A stretch of 64,000 bases of DNA from Haliotis asinina (GCF_037392515.1 NC_090288.1:19190969-19254968), one strand, 5' to 3'. Positions 46,765 to 59,760 are shown, numbered from the stretch's first letter. The notes: generated from the sequence alone by a model not told the origin. A program made the numbers and translations.

Positions 46765-48377
46765 CACAGTCAATGATGGATGTATGAGTCGTGTTGAGAT
46801 CTCTTCACAGTGAATGTTGGATGTGTGTGTGGTGTTGAGATCTCTTCACAGTGAATGATTGATGTATGAGTGGTGTTGAGATCTCTTCGCAGTCAATGAT
46901 GGATGTGTGTGTGGTGTTGAGATCTCTTCACAGTGAATGATGGATGTGTGTGTGGTGTTGAGATCTCTTCACAGTGAATGATGGATGTGTGTGTGGTGTT
47001 GAGATCTCTTCACAGTGAATGATGGATGTATGTGTGGTGTTGAGATCTCTTCACAGTGAGTGATGGATGTATGTGTGTCGTTGAGATCTCCTCACAGTCA
47101 ATGACGGATTTATGTGTGGTGTTTAGATCTCTTTACAGTGAATGATGGATGTACGTGTGCTGTTGAGATCTCTTCACAGTCAATGACGGATGTGTGTGTG
47201 GTGTTGAGATCTCCTCACAGTCAATGATGGATGTATGAGTGGTGTTGAGATCTCTTCACATTCAATGGCGGATGTGTGTGTGGTGTTGAGATCTCCTCAC
47301 AGTCAATGATGGATGTACATGTGCTGTTGAGATCTCTTCACAGTCAATGACGGATGTGTGTGTGGTGTTGAGATCTCCTCACAGTCAATGATGGATGTAT
47401 GAGTCGTGTTGAGATCTCCTCACAGTCAATGATGGATGTATGTGTGGTGTTGAGATCTCTTCACAGTCAATGACGGATGCATGAGTGGTGTTTAGATCTC
47501 TTCACAGTGAATGATGGATGTACGTGTGCCGTTGAGATCTCTTCACAGTCAATGACGGATATGTGTGTGTGGTGTTGAGATCTCCTCACAGTCAATGATG
47601 GATGTATGAGTGGTGTTGAGATCTCTTCACAGTGAATGATGGATGTATGTGTGGTGTTGAGATCTCTTCACAGTGAGTGATGGATGTATGTGTGCCGTTG
47701 AGATCTCCTCACAGTCAATGACGGATTTATGTGTGGTGTTGAGATCTCTTCACAGTGAATGATGGATGTACGTGTGCTGTTGAGATCTCTTCACAGTGAA
47801 TGACGGATGTGTGTGTGGTGTTGAGATCTCCTCACAGTCAATGATGGATGTATGAGTGGTGTTGAGATCTCTTCACAGTCAATGGCGGATGTGTGTGTGG
47901 TGTTGAGATCTCCTCACAGTCAATGATGGATGTACGTGTGCTGTTGAGATCTCTTCACAGTGAATGACGGATGTGTGTGTGGTGTTGAGATCTCCTCACA
48001 GTCAATGATGGATGTATGAGTCGTGTTGAGATCTCTTCACAGTGAATGATGGATGTACGTGTGCTGTTGAGATCTCTTCACAGTGAATGATGGATGTGTG
48101 TGTGGTGTTGAGATCTCCTCACAGTCAATGATGGATGTATGTGTGGTGTTGAGATCTCTTCACAGTCAATGACGGATGCATGAGTGGTGTTTAGATCTCT
48201 TCACAGTGAATGATGGATGTACGTGTGCCGTTGAGATCTCTTCACAGTCAATGACGGATATGTGTGTGGTGTTGAGATTTCTTCACAGGCAATGATGGAT
48301 GTATGTGTGGTGTTGAGATCTCCTCACAGGGATGGATGGATGCTAGAGTGGGTATTTATATCTCTTCACAGTGAATG
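46765..48377. repeat. 41-bp minisatellite, about 39 copies, with 82-bp and ~617-bp higher-order periods
   Basis: Units read gagatctcttcacagtgaat then gatggatgtatgtgtggtgtt. Each has the palindrome GAGATCTC. Variants (ctt or cct before cacag, gtgaatga or gtcaatga, tgtgtg, tgagtg or cgtgtgc) alternate in 82-bp pairs around 47211, 47293 and 47375. A block at about 47109-47350 is repeated almost exactly at about 47726-47960, a 15-unit higher-order repeat. Confidence 0.95.
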
Positions 48378-48593
48378 GCGACTCAGCTTGTCGTAAGAGG
48401 CGACTAACGGGATCGGGTGGTCAGGCTCGCTGACTTGGTTGGCACATGTCATCGGTTCCCAATTGCGCAGATCGATGCTCATGTTGCTGATCACTGGATT
48501 GTCTGGTCCAGACTCGATTATTTACAGACTGCCGCCATATAGCTGTAATATTGCTGAGTGCGGCGTAAAACTAAACTCACTCACTCACTCACT
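48378..48593 (+). mobile_element. Full SINE inserted in the minisatellite
   Basis: Plus-strand copy of the macrosatellite-junction SINE family, from gcgactcagcttgtcg to the tail gcggcgtaaaactaaactca, ctcactcactc. It is flanked by cacagtgaatg on both sides (48367-48377 and 48594-48604), a likely 11-bp target duplication of the minisatellite unit. Confidence 0.85.
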
Positions 48594-48604
48594 CACAGTG
48601 AATG

Positions 48605-48685
48605 AGTAAGTGAGTGACTTTAGTTTTACGCTGCACTCAGCAATATTTGAGGTATGTGGCAGCAGTCTGTAAATAATTGGACCAG
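48605..48685 (-). mobile_element. Truncated SINE, tail-to-tail with the previous one
   Basis: Minus-strand fragment of the same family (agtgagtgactttagtttta, cgctgcactcagcaatattt, ggcagcagtctgtaaataat). It is more diverged than its neighbour. The two tails form a short inverted repeat. Confidence 0.8.
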
Positions 48686-48812
48686 ATCTCTTCAAAGTGA
48701 ACAATGGATGTAAGTACAATGTTGAGATCTCTTCACAGGGAGTGGTGGATACAAGTGTGATGTTAGAACCTCCTCACAACGAATGATGGATGTAGGTATG
48801 ATGTTTGAGATT
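48686..48812. repeat. Degenerate end of the 41-bp minisatellite
   Basis: About three decayed units continue after the SINE pair (agatctcttcaaagtgaaca, tgttgagatctcttcacagg, cctcctcacaacgaatgatgg). This shows that the SINEs landed inside the array. Confidence 0.85.
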
Positions 48813-49680
48813 TGCCACCAAATTCTCTTTAGAACATGACTGAAATGACACTCTTAAATGAAAGCCAACTAATGTGTGTGTCTGTTAATCTTTATTGACT
48901 GCACTCAACCACACCCATCAAATTCAGTTGTGTGACATAAGAGTGTGCTACAAGTCGTAGTCTTGTAGATACATCAGGTACAAATTATTCCTGTGTTTTG
49001 GACTACATCAAAATGCTTGAGCAATGGACATTTTCTTTCATATCATAGTTTTGGCTTCTACAATAAAATTTAGGAATGTTGTGTAAATTTAACAATGGTA
49101 GAAATGCTACATTCTCGTCTAGCTATTGTTAGTCATTGTTACATAAAATAGCACCATCATGTTATCTGACACACTCAGTAGTTGTATTTTCTGGTATTAT
49201 GTGGCAGTAAGTCTACTACAAGAGAAGAGGTCATGTAATATCCTCCATATAACATGTATCTATTGTGAATATCTTGATGATGATGCACTGTAACACAGTT
49301 TAGTGCCAAAACTGAATCTCACCAGATAACAATATGTCAAATCATTGGTGTTTTCACAGAAACAGAGAAAGGAAATTTTACCTTAAAACTGATATAACTG
49401 GAAGGCACCACATGAAAAGTCATCTTGTACATGGTGTTGAATAAAAGCTCAAAACAAAAAATTGCCAAACAAATGAATGTTTTTCAATCTTTTTCAATAC
49501 GAAACATTTTCCAAAATAAAGGAATCAAAATCCATGTAACAAGAGTACTGGAGCTGCTGAAAGGAGCTGCTGCTGTTGGAATAGGAGAACATGGGGACAA
49601 GCAAACTACAGCTACATGGACTTGGTGTCCAAGTGACAAGGTCAATGTCCCAGCAATGTGTAACAGTTGCTGAACACAAA
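48813..49680. other. AT-rich DNA, nothing recognised
   Basis: Short frames only. The 82-codon frame at 49425-49673 resembles nothing I know. Confidence 0.4.
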
Positions 49681-49682
49681 TA

Positions 49683-49860
49683 CTAATTCCTTAGCACAAT
49701 CACAATAAAACATCTGCATTATCTCATGGCAATTAAAAAAAAGAAATGATTGGACAAAATAACCTGTAAAAAAGACAAAAATGGGACAAAATCCATGACA
49801 GTTTGAGAGATGATAATTACACTACAATGAACCTACCTGACCTTCTGTCTTATTCTGTTG
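49683..49860 (+). repeat. Diverged direct repeat, copy 1
   Basis: Resembles 50868-51045: cacaatcacaataaaa at the left, and the block acaaaatccatgacagtttg, agagatgataattacac at the right. Mid-region similarity is weak. Family unknown. Confidence 0.55.
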
Positions 49861-50867
49861 GCAGAGGGCCACTGTTCATTCCAAGTATTGATAAGAACAC
49901 ATCATTGGTATGAAGCTAACAGCATGTTCAGACTTATGTAGTATTCACCGTAAGATACTTCTCTGTAGAGCACGTTTGAAATGCAACTGATGTTGTAACA
50001 GTATGTGCTGAGTGCGACACTGCATTTGTAGCAGGCCACAAGGCTTGAAAAGCCTAATACCTGCCTGTGCAGTGTGAAGTTCATAGGCTCTGTACAGTTG
50101 TCCTTGTAAATATTGTATGCTTACATATGCCATACAAAGAAGTGCTTCTGTAACATAGATGAGCATTAGTGTCCAATAATCTTCACAAGGACGTCTTCGT
50201 GTCCTACACATGTATCCTTCAGACTTTCATAGTACAGTCAATATCTGACTATGGAAACAAAGTTGGTTAGGTTTCGGCTGAAGCAATCAATTTTCTACCT
50301 CTACAATATTCACCATGAGCAAGCATCAATTTCTCAGACTTCAAATTATTTCTTGAACAACAGTAAATTTTGTCTACATATAATCTACATACAGTCCACC
50401 TCCAGTTTCTGCCACCATTTTCTTGTTGAGTTGCAACTACTTAAAAGAATGCCTTTCAAAGAACCCAACTACCTAAGTGATTAATACTAAGACTCCATAC
50501 AATTACCAATTTTGGTGACATCACTTGGAGATGCAGACATGAAAAAAATTCTTTACATCATGATAATAGACCCTTTAAAAGAATCAAACAAAATGAAATA
50601 TTGAATGTCATGGTTGCAAGTATTGGAAATATGGTGATTGTTACGAAGAAACATGGAGCTATTTACATGATCTACAAAGGATAAGTTGGACAGGGACACA
50701 CATGGACAATGAGATACATTCACTTTATACACAACTCAAAAGGCACAAAATGCACAGAAGCCTTGTTGCCGTCCCTGCACTTTTCGCAGCTGTACAGGTT
50801 CATCACCAAGCTGGGTCATTTCATGGCAACAGTCACCAATCTTTCCTCAGCTCCACAAAAACTAACT

Positions 50868-51045
50868 CATGGACACAATCACAATACAATGTCTGTACAA
50901 CCTCACTGGTAGGTAATGGAGATTAAAAAGGCCATCAGTAAAATATTTATTTTCTAAAAAAAGAGAAAAATAGCACAAAACTCGTGGCAGTTTCAGAGAT
51001 CATAATTACACAACAATCTACCTAATTGGCTTTCTGATTTACTCA
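50868..51045 (+). repeat. Diverged direct repeat, copy 2
   Basis: Partner of 49683-49860 (acaaaactcgtggcagtttc, agagatcataattacac, followed by acaatctaccta against acaatgaacctacctg). Confidence 0.55.
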
Positions 51046-54000
51046 TATACTGTAATCGTGTATATTTCCATGGAAAGTTTACAAAAGACCTATTAGCACA
51101 GTTTTTTTACGCATTTCAAACACCTGAGTGATGGTATCCATTTCATAGTTTCCACAACCGAGACCTGCAATTATCAAAGCTTGCCACCACAACTGAATTG
51201 TGTTTACTAAAACAATCAGAGAGAGGTGGAATTATACATGTGTCAACATGACAACAACCGTCCCATATGCGAGAGTGTTCACATGGGCAAACTGTTGATT
51301 GGCTGCATTAAAACAAATTGCATGTTGCTTCTACTTGAGTATTTGTTACCACTTACTCTTGCATATGTCATATGGTACGATTACTGATGCACGATCTTTT
51401 TGTGCAAAAAGTGTGAAAATTAATCTCATGCGAAAATAACTACGATTACAGTAGTTGATAGCCATTGTACAGTCCAATTTCTTAGTTTTAAAAAATCTGC
51501 CATGTCAGTTTTCAGAGAGCAAATGATGTGCAACGCACAAGTAAATGAAGGGAGTCGAATCAGTTGGAAAGCCTCATAGTTATCAAAGGATCAAGAACAT
51601 TGTGATAATATGGATAAAACATACAAATTATGAAGCATGATCTCTGCACTAGGAATCATATGTTTATGTAACTGGAACTCATGTGCACATGGAACTGATG
51701 TCTTGAAAGTTCATATAAAAATGATTAAAATTGTATGATGCTGTAAAAAGCAAATATATCGTCTGGATGAATATGTGTAACAATGAAAAGGTACGACCTG
51801 TCAATAAGTCTTGAGACTTTATGTTGCCTTGGTTGCTGGAAGTGGATGTGAGCGTTTCTGCAGTCCAAACATAGCTATGACACTTGTCTCCACTGTATAT
51901 CCAAATGATTACCAGACTCACACTCACATACTTGATACTGCCAGCAGGCAAGCACACAACAATCTCAAGTATTTCCCATCCCAAGCAGCTTTTCTTCGGC
52001 TTTTCACATTCTCACAGAAGTTTGATAAACATCTCAAACTGACTGGTACACATGATTATTTTGCTGTGATTCATCCATATTTCTTAATGTTACATTATTT
52101 ATGCCATTTTAATGTTCGTGCCAGGAAATCCCTTCTTGACACCTGCCATACTGGGGATAACTGAAACAAACTGTAGCTGTAGGTGGCATCTAACCAATAT
52201 TTCTTTCTCAGTTTGTATATGCACCATGTTCACATGTGTGCAAACTAAATATCACTGTACTCTAATGTCAGTCATTATCACAGAAAAACAGAAGTATACA
52301 TCTTGACATGCTTAAAGAATTGCACATGATTAAAAGAAATTAGACAATATCCCTCTTTGGTTGTTGGCAAAAGATGAGTGGCATGACCTTCTAGTACTGT
52401 CACAGAAAGAGTGAAAAAAGAATAAAATGAAATAAACGCCTCTGACAATATTTCCAAGATATTTCTAACATGCTGTTGCCAAATTCATCAGTGTTGAAAT
52501 GGCACTACTGAACATAGTGGAGAGATAATTAAACTTACACTCAATCATTTTCTAATGAGACACCCTTTTTTGACACAAGGTATACAGCGATATACATCAA
52601 GGAAATAGTGCATTGGCTGGCACTACTTTCAGCCTGGGCACCAAGACTAAGCTGTCAGGATGTACTCCCAGCAACATTACGCCGCACACAAAGGTGGTCT
52701 GATGCCAATGAATGTTATGTATGATTGCATGGCTAATTACAACTGGTGTGTCAAAATATACACAAACTGACACTATCTGGCAGCATTTGCATCTATGCAA
52801 ACTAAAAAGTATTTTTGTTTCAAGTGAATACACATCTGCCTGTATAAATTAGACCAATCACTAAGCTGCAACCAGCTATAGAAAACTTGCATCTTATATA
52901 ACTGGTTGCAATGTATGTAGCTATACACAATAGTTTTTGTGATATAGTGAAATAACTCATTAACATGGCTCAAGAGGAAGGAACTATATACAAAACAAAT
53001 ACATGACTGATTTGAAATAATGACAGCACTGTCATACTGGTCAATGAAGTATGACATCGATAAGCACATCACTAGTCCTGTAAACATCTACAAAGGCAGA
53101 GACTAACCAGCAAATGGTGATTAAGACAAACAAACTCTTAGTATGAGATACAGGTGGTGTGCAACCACACGTTTCTGTCAGGTTGTCATCATGCAGCATT
53201 ACATGCTGTAGGATCTGTGGCCATGTTGCCTGGGTGTTCTCAAAGATTATAATTGAAGGTTCTTATCATCTCATTCCATGGCCAAAATTCCTCAATAATT
53301 CATGAAACCGCAATTGGGATTACAATTATGTTTAATTGTTAAATCAGCTGCTCAACCAAGTGTCCATGACTTCACAATGATGCCTACTGCTATCAGGGTG
53401 TGACAGCTCCCTCAATCTCATGCAAGAATAGACCTGAGCCTTAACTTAAAAGGCCTTTAAACAGAAGCAGTTGTAGGCCACCAGAAGGTCCAGAATCTTG
53501 TACATCAGAAACACATATCATGAACTGTTAGGACTATGATGTTAGTAACTTCAGAATATCATTCAGCGTGAAACATGCTACAAAAACTAGCCGTAGAGAC
53601 CACAATCTTAAACAAGGTTCACACAAAGGTTACAGTGACTAAAATCTGTCCGTGGAAATTATGTGTCATTATACATGTATTCGAACAAAAATGACTTAAG
53701 TCAGTCATGTACACAAATTTTTGGAGCATTTGTTGGACTAACACACTTCACACACACAGATGTGAATCTAGTTATTCACAAGTATAAAGAATATCTTTTA
53801 ATATTTTTTACTTTTTAAGAACCTTTTCCAGCAGAGACATACTCAGACAAGTAGTAATGAACACTGTATCATTACCACACTGAGGAGCAGTATTCAGTCC
53901 AAAATTAAAAAACCTCTGTACCCACTGAGAGGAAATAAAACTACATGAACAGGCAGTAGTAACTATGAAGGAATGATTAAACACGTTTGCAAGGCCACGG

Positions 54001-54284
54001 CAGCTGCACAATCAGGACTAGGATATGCACTTTGTCATAGCTTTTAAAAGTTTGCAAATCTCTGTTGAACTAGCAAATGGATGCTGTTGGTATTGACTGA
54101 CAAAATTCAACATTTCACAACTCTTCAAGGAACAGTTTGCTGCCAGAATGAATTTGATATTGTTGCTGGCAACTGACAGGGTTGCATGCGAGTTTCCCCA
54201 TCAGATATCTGTCAAACTTAAAACTGTGAACAAAATAGTCTCATGCAGCACAATCTTTAAATAACACAGTAAAACAGAACTGCA
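51046..54284. other. Downstream flank of gene B, probably including its 3' UTR
   Basis: AT-rich with no recognisable protein. The longest frame (51811-52164, +, 117 codons) has low-complexity composition and no family resemblance. The part nearest 54284 is likely the 3' untranslated region of gene B. No polyadenylation site was fixed. Confidence 0.4.
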
Positions 54285-54535
54285 CTAGGCGTTGGCATAT
54301 ATTGGAGAATCAGGTGGTTTTGGCATTTCAAGAGCTTCTTCATAAGATGGTGGCATGTCTCCCTCCAAGTCCAGTGAACCTTTACTCTCGGTGCAGTATT
54401 CTGGAGGGATCACATCCACATCTATGGACTGGGGCATATGACCATTAGTTCGTGAATTGTTCTGGTTTACAGTTAACAGTGATCTTCTCTCATCCTGCGA
54501 GTTGGTGCTGTGAATGCCGCCATTCCGGTGAGCAC
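54285..54535 (-). CDS. Gene B exon 5 (last): cytoplasmic tail with two PPxY motifs
   Basis: Minus-strand terminal exon after the acceptor tttatatgcttcaag, entered at phase 1, matching the donor phase of exon 4. It runs 82 codons to TAG at 54285. Visible motifs: IPPEYC, then MPPSYEEALEMPKPPD, then the C terminus SPIYANA. Two PPxY motifs in a short tail are typical of membrane proteins that recruit WW-domain ubiquitin ligases. That is known for the motif and inferred here. The start of the open frame further upstream (to 54752) is only the translated minisatellite and is not part of the exon. Confidence 0.8.
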
Positions 54536-54550
54536 CTTGAAGCATATAAA

Positions 54551-55094
54551 CATTGTAGTGAGAAACAACAGGCACATTCACACTGCAGTGAGAAACTACA
54601 GGTACATTCACACTAGGTATAGTCACACTGCAGTGAGAAACTACAGGTACATCCACACTGCAGCAAGAAACTACAGGTACATTCACACTGCAATGAGAAA
54701 CTACAGGTACATTCACACTGTAGGAAGAAGCTACTACAGGTACATTCCACACTGCAATGAGAAACTACAGGTACATTCACACTGTAGGGAGAAGTTACTA
54801 CAGGTACATTCCACACTGCAGTGAGAAACTACAGGTACATTCACACTGCAGTGAGAAGGTGCTACAGGTACATTCACAATGCAGTGAGAAACTACTGGTA
54901 CATTTACACTGCAGCGAGAAACTACAGGTACCTTCACAGGGCAGTGAGAAACTACAGGTACAATCACACTGCAATGAGAAACTACATGTACATTCACACT
55001 GCAGTGAAAAACTACAGGTACATTCACACCGCAGCAAGAAACTACAAGTACATTCACACTGCAGCGAGAAACTACAAGTACATTAACACTGCAG
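54551..55094. repeat. 30-bp minisatellite in gene B intron 4, about 18 copies
   Basis: Units read cactgcagtgagaaactaca then ggtacattca. Each carries the palindrome CACTGCAGTG. It fills most of the intron between the membrane exon and the last exon and stops about 15 bp from the real acceptor. On the minus strand every unit reads tgtagtttctcactgcag, a pyrimidine-rich stretch ending in CAG, so the array offers many acceptor-like sites. Long open frames in several phases arise because 30 is a multiple of three. Confidence 0.9.
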
Positions 55095-55165
55095 TCTCAA
55101 CCAGTCTCCTGGAGGCTGTTAGTTCTACTGACTATACACTTGAGGGAGAAGTATGTTGTTTATAC

Positions 55166-55426
55166 CTGTATGAGTGTTAGCACCATTCTCCAGGGTCTGT
55201 CCTGGCACTGGTGTATTTAGTCCCCTGTCTTGCCGATCTAGCTCCTGAGAGTTGTACACGTACAAGGCTGACTCAATGGCTCGCTCAGCTCGCCTTTCTC
55301 GCAGGACAGAATTTTTCAAACGTATATATTTGATAAGAATAAAAGCAATTACTGCGATGACAGCAATAAGTGCTGCTGATATTCCAATAATGACAGCAAC
55401 ACTTGGACCTGTTTTGGGTGGACCTT
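55166..55426 (-). CDS. Gene B exon 4: membrane segment
   Basis: 261-bp exon between a strong acceptor (tttctttttgctttttccag) and the donor CAG|gtataa. It is entered and left at phase 1. It reads GPPKTGPS, then a helix VAVIIGISAALIAVIAVIAF, then ILIKYIRLK, a basic stop-transfer region, and a charged juxtamembrane part (RERRAERAIESALYVY). The helix is about 24 residues and lies about 9 residues into the exon. The basic residues after it place the following tail in the cytoplasm (positive-inside rule), making this a type I membrane protein if a signal peptide exists upstream. Confidence 0.85.
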
Positions 55427-55513
55427 CTGGAAAAAGCAAAAAGAAACTGAGGGTAAAAGGAAAAAAGGGAAATTTATAATGTAATTTTCTGAATAAAATT
55501 GATATTTTATACT

Positions 55514-55692
55514 TATCCTGACTCATGCTTAATTGCTTACCTCCTCTTCACTGGTGAAAGTAGTGGAATTACCTGAAATCCCTTGAAGTTCCCTTCTAAA
55601 AGAAGTGGACGTAAAATACGCTCAGCCATGAGTAGCCTCCTCTCCTTTCCTGAGCAAATGGTCAGCTGACAGACTATGCTTGTTACTCTCAC
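55514..55692 (+). repeat. Left terminal inverted repeat of the 4.6-kb element
   Basis: Contains gactcatgcttaattgctta, ccttgaagttcccttctaaa and ggacgtaaaatacgctcagcc. All have counterparts on the minus strand at 59968-60143. About 85 percent of bases match by eye. Confidence 0.8.
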
Positions 55693-56344
55693 CTTGTAAA
55701 TCACCTGACATAAGAATTATTGGAATTCAGTGTGCCAGTGAGGGGCGGATGGAGGGCTTTCATCATGAGTTAGGATAAATATAAAATATCAATTTTATTC
55801 TGAAAATTAAATATTTTTCACTATCCTGACTCGTGCTTAATTGCTTACAGAATCCAACAGAAACAGTGGCTGGTCAGGCCAGGCTGGATTCTGGTGGTTG
55901 TCAAAATTACGTGCAATAACTTCCCACCTTAACGGGAACTTGTAACGGCGATAAATTCTGTCCTGTTCTTTTAATATTCATTGTAGATTCTGGAGGAATC
56001 ACATTCAGTCAAACTTGTCTTCTGCAAAAGGCTTTGACTGGAACATGATGATATAAAAAATTACTGACGTTCTGCTATTGTCTGATGCAAATGAATGTCA
56101 AGATATTCACATCAAGACTATTTGCGACCATTCTTCATGTACAATTATCTTCATTACGAGTACAGGGTCATAGTCACTCATACTCGTGTGTTCAAGACGG
56201 CACATGGACTCATCACCATTATACTCCGCAGAGCGTCTGGCTTCCACAAGTCACGTGACAAATCGGGTGAGTAAACTCAGCATCTTCGGGGAGCCGTCAG
56301 CTGCTGTGCAACCACAAGAGGCCCAAATTGGTGAATGCCAGTGA

Positions 56345-58121
56345 CGTCAAAGGGACTTGGCCCCTGTCCACATGAGCAGCATTTCTTCAGCCTAAACAGT
56401 CAGGAGGTCGGATGCCCATCACATGGCATTATTTAAAAATATCCATGGTATTCCTTTTCTGATTGTAACAAAATAACCCAGCAGTGTAGTTTTTTCTGAT
56501 GCCTAAATGGTATAGTGACTGATCCAATTTCATTCTATTTCTGTTTTTCACTTCAATATTTAATCATGTCATGAGAACATATTTGTTTCATATAAGTCCA
56601 AAAGACTGTAAAGCTTTACATTTAGATAGTTTTGAAGGTTGGCTGTCGTAGCAAAAATTATACATAAATTTTGATAGCTATGGTTGCTACGGTAGCTACC
56701 TTGGTTTATAATCTATGATAACACAAAGACACAGTTGATTTATTTGAATTTGTAAACTAAAAATGACGACTTTGTCACTGGTAGAGAAATCTGAAAATGT
56801 TCTTACGTAAAAAAAACTGATTACACCTATTTACCCAAGTACACAGCAAATGCCTGTATATATTTCTTATGTAACAACAAAGTTCCATTGGTATCCTCAA
56901 AACAGTTTCGGCCCATAAGTGTTTCAGGCTGCATGCGACACAGAGATTACATCTTCCTTGCTCTAACTCGCATTTGATGGTATAAACCTACACGTGTTAT
57001 TTGTCATCATTCACTTGATGGTCAGTTAATGAATATATAACAGGTATAATTAGTGGTAACACCACTCAGATTACTCAACAAAGGTTTCCATTTGGCATTT
57101 CTCCTGTCTGGAGTAAATACTCAACATTATGAATTAAGGTCTGTAGTGGCAAATGTATTGTATGTTATGTAATATGTGCATGTAAGTGATGCAAAAGGGT
57201 TTATCAGCTGAGTTACAAAAACAAACATCGACCACAGGATTAACCGATAACACACTGATTGATTAATTAATTCCACAGCGAATTTGTCAAAAAGGCAGTG
57301 TGTATGTATGTAGATTTACTAATCTATAGTGACTACACCCTGTTGTAAAGTGAGACTGTAAAAACAACATCCTCCCTTCAAAGAATTAACTACCACTGCT
57401 TTGACTGATTGCTCAACATTGGTTAAATAAACTACTTAGAATGGCGGACACCATACAATCAGTTGCCAGGTGTGCTATCTTGGGTGACCAATGAGAGGTT
57501 TATCAGGTTTTCAACAATGTAAAAGACCTAAAACGATGTGTCACTTTTTCGCAAATTAGACTGTTGTAAGACACGACACAGAGCAGGATTATTTACTAGC
57601 AGTAGATGAATTGAATATCGTCTTTTTTATGTGGATATTGATGGATACATTCCTGAACAGGGTAGTAGCATGACATTGTTGCTGTAACATTAGTCTGTTT
57701 TAAATTCATTGTTTACATTTTGTTTTAATTTATTTGTTGTAGCATTCTGCAGAATCTATATGACAGAAAACACACTCTAGATCTCGCATAGGGCGTGTGT
57801 GAAATAGGATCCACATTGGCACTCTATACAATGTTTAAATGTTACAGTCATGTTAGAAATTTACTATAAGTTGTAAGTATAAGCAGACCGTGTGTTCTTT
57901 TATTAATTTTCAAAATTATACAAATATGACAATAAACTAATTAGGGTTATGAGACAAAATATAAAGACATTGTTCGTTATTTTTCCATCCTATTAGTTTT
58001 TTACCATTTCCACTACTTTCACCATTTCTACTACTAACCTTCAAAGTGTTTCACTTGTTTTCATAATACATTTTTAATGAAGTAAAAATGACTTAACCTT
58101 AGCTGATCTATCTATAATTAA
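56345..58121 (+). repeat. Dispersed 1.8-kb repeat, copy 2, uninterrupted
   Basis: Collinear with 41688-42067 plus 45367-46764 at roughly 85-90 percent by eye. It has no 3.3-kb insertion at about 56717. No conserved open frame, so it is non-coding or long dead. Confidence 0.85.
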
Positions 58122-58166
58122 ACTCTCGATTGCACATAAGGCTGCGCAGCAGAGGTCACGAACCAG

Positions 58167-59760
58167 TCACGAATTCTGGGATATCATCCAGGTACTCACG
58201 GGAGAAAAACAATAACAAAAGGAACAACCAGTCCACGGAAATTGCTCCGCATCAGTGCCCCTTTGAAGCTGATGTGGACAGACTATCTTCCAGGTGATGT
58301 GAATTTTTCCACCAAAGATAGTACTGTCACCTATTGTGATCGCTGGTGTAGTTTGCAGTGGTATCTTGTAGTCGTCTCGAAGAACCTTCGTGACGAATTC
58401 GTCGTTGAGAATTTCCCAATTCTTCCAGTAAAGTTGAAGACGACCATCCACTTGAGACGGTTGCATGGGAACGGCTAGGGGTAGAAGACTCCAGTCGTTC
58501 TGAACCTGATCTTCATTGTTTACCTCCTCTTCTGTCCCTGGACACTCTGGGGTTAAACTTCTTACCGCTAGATCTCTGGACTCTGGAGAATTTGGACTTG
58601 TTAGTGTAACACTGACTTGTCTGCTTGTACACCGTTGTCAAGGTGTCGATGGACTTGATCATCATGAGTCTTGGGCGACCGTCCTTGCTCCCTCTTCAAT
58701 CTTCCCATACAATATTGTGGGCACTGACCACGGGGCTTGATATACGGGCCTTGTGAAAATCTCACTCCATGATGAGGCAGACAAGAAACCTTGTCGACAA
58801 AGTAGATTCAGTCCCGTACTAGTAGAGGCGAGGCGTTCGGACATAACTGCTGATCCTAAGTCCATACCATTCCTGATCCACAATGTAACTTCAGAGTCGG
58901 AGAAGAGGGCTTCCTCTGGAGATGATGATCAGTAGTATCTGTCTTCATCCATCCTTGAATGCGATGAATTCGATGGATGCCGACGATCCCTCTTATGTGA
59001 GTCCAGGTCTGAAGGGGACGACGACGCTGACGGCTCCTTCAACGAGCTGAGAGCACTCACCTGAGCGAGCGTCCTCCCTCATGCGAGCGTAGTCTTTCAT
59101 GTGAGTGCACTCACCCGTGTGAATGCACTTACTCGACGTAGGTAGATCCCCAAACTGCGACGTGATGACAAGGACGACAGTGACGATCTTCTTGAGCAGA
59201 TGCGTGCAAACGCCTCCTCTTCATCCCCAGGAGTACGTGCAGATCTAGCTGAGTGCTCACAGGGAGCAGCAGTCGAGGTAGTGTTCGCTCTTCAAAACGA
59301 TGCTTTTCGAAGCTCATGTAGCATGAAGGCGTCTGCATAAAATGGCTGTGTTGAGTGTAGTGATGGCTGCCTCGTAGAGATGTCTGCTGGGATGACCAAG
59401 GCTGCTGACAAAGTCTACGCTGTCTGACAACACTCATAAGGCTTTCAGAGCGGTGACAATGCTGTCAGGGCAGATCTAAGTGACAACTTTCGTTGTCCTT
59501 ATTTCTGTTGACATTATGCTCGTTGTGTAGTTCCTGTGTATCCGGATATGTTACTCCTGTAAAGAGACGATCTCGTAGCCGAAGGACTTCTTTGTTGAAG
59601 TATGTTGATTCTGCGACGACTCCGTTGCAGACGACTTCATCTTCAACGATGATGATGATCTAGATGTCTTTGGCTGCAATGGCCACGTCAATGAAGTTCC
59701 CTTCTGTGGTCAACGGTATGAGTCGCTGGACCCAAGGCATGCCCCAGAGACATGCCTGAC
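58167..59760 (-). pseudogene. Decayed retroelement coding region, possibly DIRS-like
   Basis: More GC-rich than its surroundings. On the minus strand one frame is open from about 58620 to 58167 and reads SPESRDLAVRSLTPECPGTE, NDWSLLPLAVP, then SQVDGRLQLYWKNWEILNDE and VLRDDYKIPLQTTP. A G-R-L...F/Y..N-W.....W/F V...L R..Y.I-P pattern is what I recall at the start of DIRS-type reverse transcriptases. The RT catalytic core does not follow in a readable frame. Upstream (58620-59760) is a charged, gag-like stretch broken by stops. Identification from memory; another retroelement is possible. Confidence 0.4.

Noticed and set aside
46765..48377. CRISPR array
   Set aside because: There are no unique spacers; the whole 41-bp unit is repeated. 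The genome is eukaryotic.
51811..52164. 117-codon plus-strand frame as a gene
   Set aside because: No family resemblance, no start context, no paired splice signals.
54510..55180. Several long open frames on both strands over the 30-bp minisatellite
   Set aside because: All are repeat translations (10-residue periods) lying inside gene B intron 4.
58140..58480. Host gene exon within gene B intron 3
   Set aside because: It lies inside the inverted-repeat element, is more GC-rich than its flanks and reads like retroelement sequence.
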